This document shows positions 63,736 through 64,000 of a DNA stretch of 64,000 nucleotides, in pieces (within the stretch, counting starts at the first letter, position 1; each line of letters starts with the position of its first letter). This stretch comes from Pedobacter helvus. GTDB lineage: Bacteria; Bacteroidota; Bacteroidia; Sphingobacteriales; Sphingobacteriaceae. A program made the translations under genes and the position numbers. A model generated the notes under the pieces. It did no database searches and was not told where the DNA came from. It saw only the letters and a program-made list of their open reading frames with translations. Where the stretch lies: positions 744,001 to 808,000 of the forward strand of contig NZ_SRMP01000001.1 in assembly GCF_005925325.1 (NCBI RefSeq), in the 5' to 3' direction.

Positions 63736-64000
63736 ATGAGGATTAGCCTATCACCATTTTTCTTATCCTTAACGCTCGTTTTAATTGGTATATCGAGCAT
63801 AAAAGCTAACGATATCCCTCGCATTGGTGTACCTTATGTACAAAATTTTCATAAATCATTATATGCAGCAGGAAATCAGAATTGGTCGATAGCGAAAGAC
63901 AAAAAAGGTGTGATGTATTTTGGCAATTCTTCCGGATTATTAAGCTATAATGGCAAGTACTGGGAGAAACACGAAATGCCAAATAAACAAATTGTGCGTT
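63736..64000 (+). CDS. Propeller-type sensor protein, N-terminal fragment (runs off the window)
   Basis: The frame starting at the ATG at 63736 is open to the window end (88 codons). It has a signal peptide (ISLSPFFLSLTLVLIGISSIKA) and then GVPYVQNFHKSLYAAGNQNW followed by SIAKDKKGVMYFGNSSGLLSYNGKYWEKH, the first blade of a two-component-regulator propeller (Reg_prop). Pedobacter proteins with this start continue to a triple-tyrosine (Y_Y_Y) domain and a LuxR-type helix-turn-helix or a kinase. Which of these it is cannot be seen. Confidence 0.82.
   Translation, partial: MRISLSPFFLSLTLVLIGISSIKANDIPRIGVPYVQNFHKSLYAAGNQNWSIAKDKKGVMYFGNSSGLLSYNGKYWEKHEMPNKQIVR

Overview
The window looks like chromosomal DNA from a Bacteroidota bacterium of the family Sphingobacteriaceae, most likely Pedobacter or a close relative. 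Reasons: low-to-moderate GC; many promoters with the Bacteroidota -7 box TAnnTTTG; lineage-typical genes (DUF5686 barrel proteins with a carboxypeptidase-like regulatory domain, DUF4783, DUF1080 3-keto-disaccharide hydrolases, a TlpA-like lipid- or periplasm-facing thioredoxin, a propeller sensor); and palindromic intergenic repeats of a kind common in Pedobacter. No rRNA, tRNA, CRISPR array, prophage or complete insertion sequence was seen. Genus assignment is inference.

Layout. 1-3.4 kb: a C39-peptidase ABC exporter (5'-truncated by the window edge) overlapping a HlyD adaptor. 3.4-17 kb: mostly housekeeping (ABC-F ATPase, ahcY, pabB, plsY, nadC, gpmI) with a divergent HxlR regulator/NAD(P)H oxidoreductase pair, a lipoprotein M48 protease and an orphan gene. 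17-25.4 kb: lon followed without a gap by an LpxR-type lipid A deacylase and an L,D-transpeptidase, then arfB, cmk, a TPM-domain protein, a second DUF1080 protein and a TIMP-like secreted protein. 25.4-34.3 kb: rpsA, a GH20 hexosaminidase, and a divergent AraC regulator / aldehyde dehydrogenase / DUF779 cluster with a clear two-site operator. 34.5-39.7 kb: a zinc-ribbon membrane protein, an SPFH-SHOCT protein, a small two-helix membrane protein and a convergent large M48 membrane protease. 39.8-47.4 kb: class IV aminotransferase, mdh, retropepsin-like protease, PGRP-type amidase, SRPBCC protein, an OmpR-type two-component pair, UspA-like protein and bestrophin. 47.8-57 kb: gyrB, OmpH/Skp-like lipoprotein, TlpA-like protein, EcsC protein, a pheS-lipoprotein-tetR run, and kbl. 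57-64 kb: tandem DUF5686 paralogues, trhO, a four-helix-bundle protein and the start of a propeller sensor.

How it fits together. Much of the accessory content points at the cell envelope: protein quality control (Lon, two M48 proteases, the SPFH module), lipid A and peptidoglycan editing (LpxR-like, L,D-transpeptidase, amidase), and outer-membrane beta-barrel proteins. The strongest new observations are (i) two 18-nt direct repeats 21 bp apart between the araC-type gene and the aldehyde dehydrogenase, placed over the -33 regions of both divergent promoters; (ii) the SPFH / zinc-ribbon / small TM / M48 neighbourhood, a plausible membrane proteostasis unit reminiscent of QmcA-HtpX and of the Bacillus ydjGHI genes; and (iii) several genes whose longest reading frame begins at a TTG that is really part of the -7 promoter box, so that the true starts lie downstream, in some cases with leaders of only a few bases.
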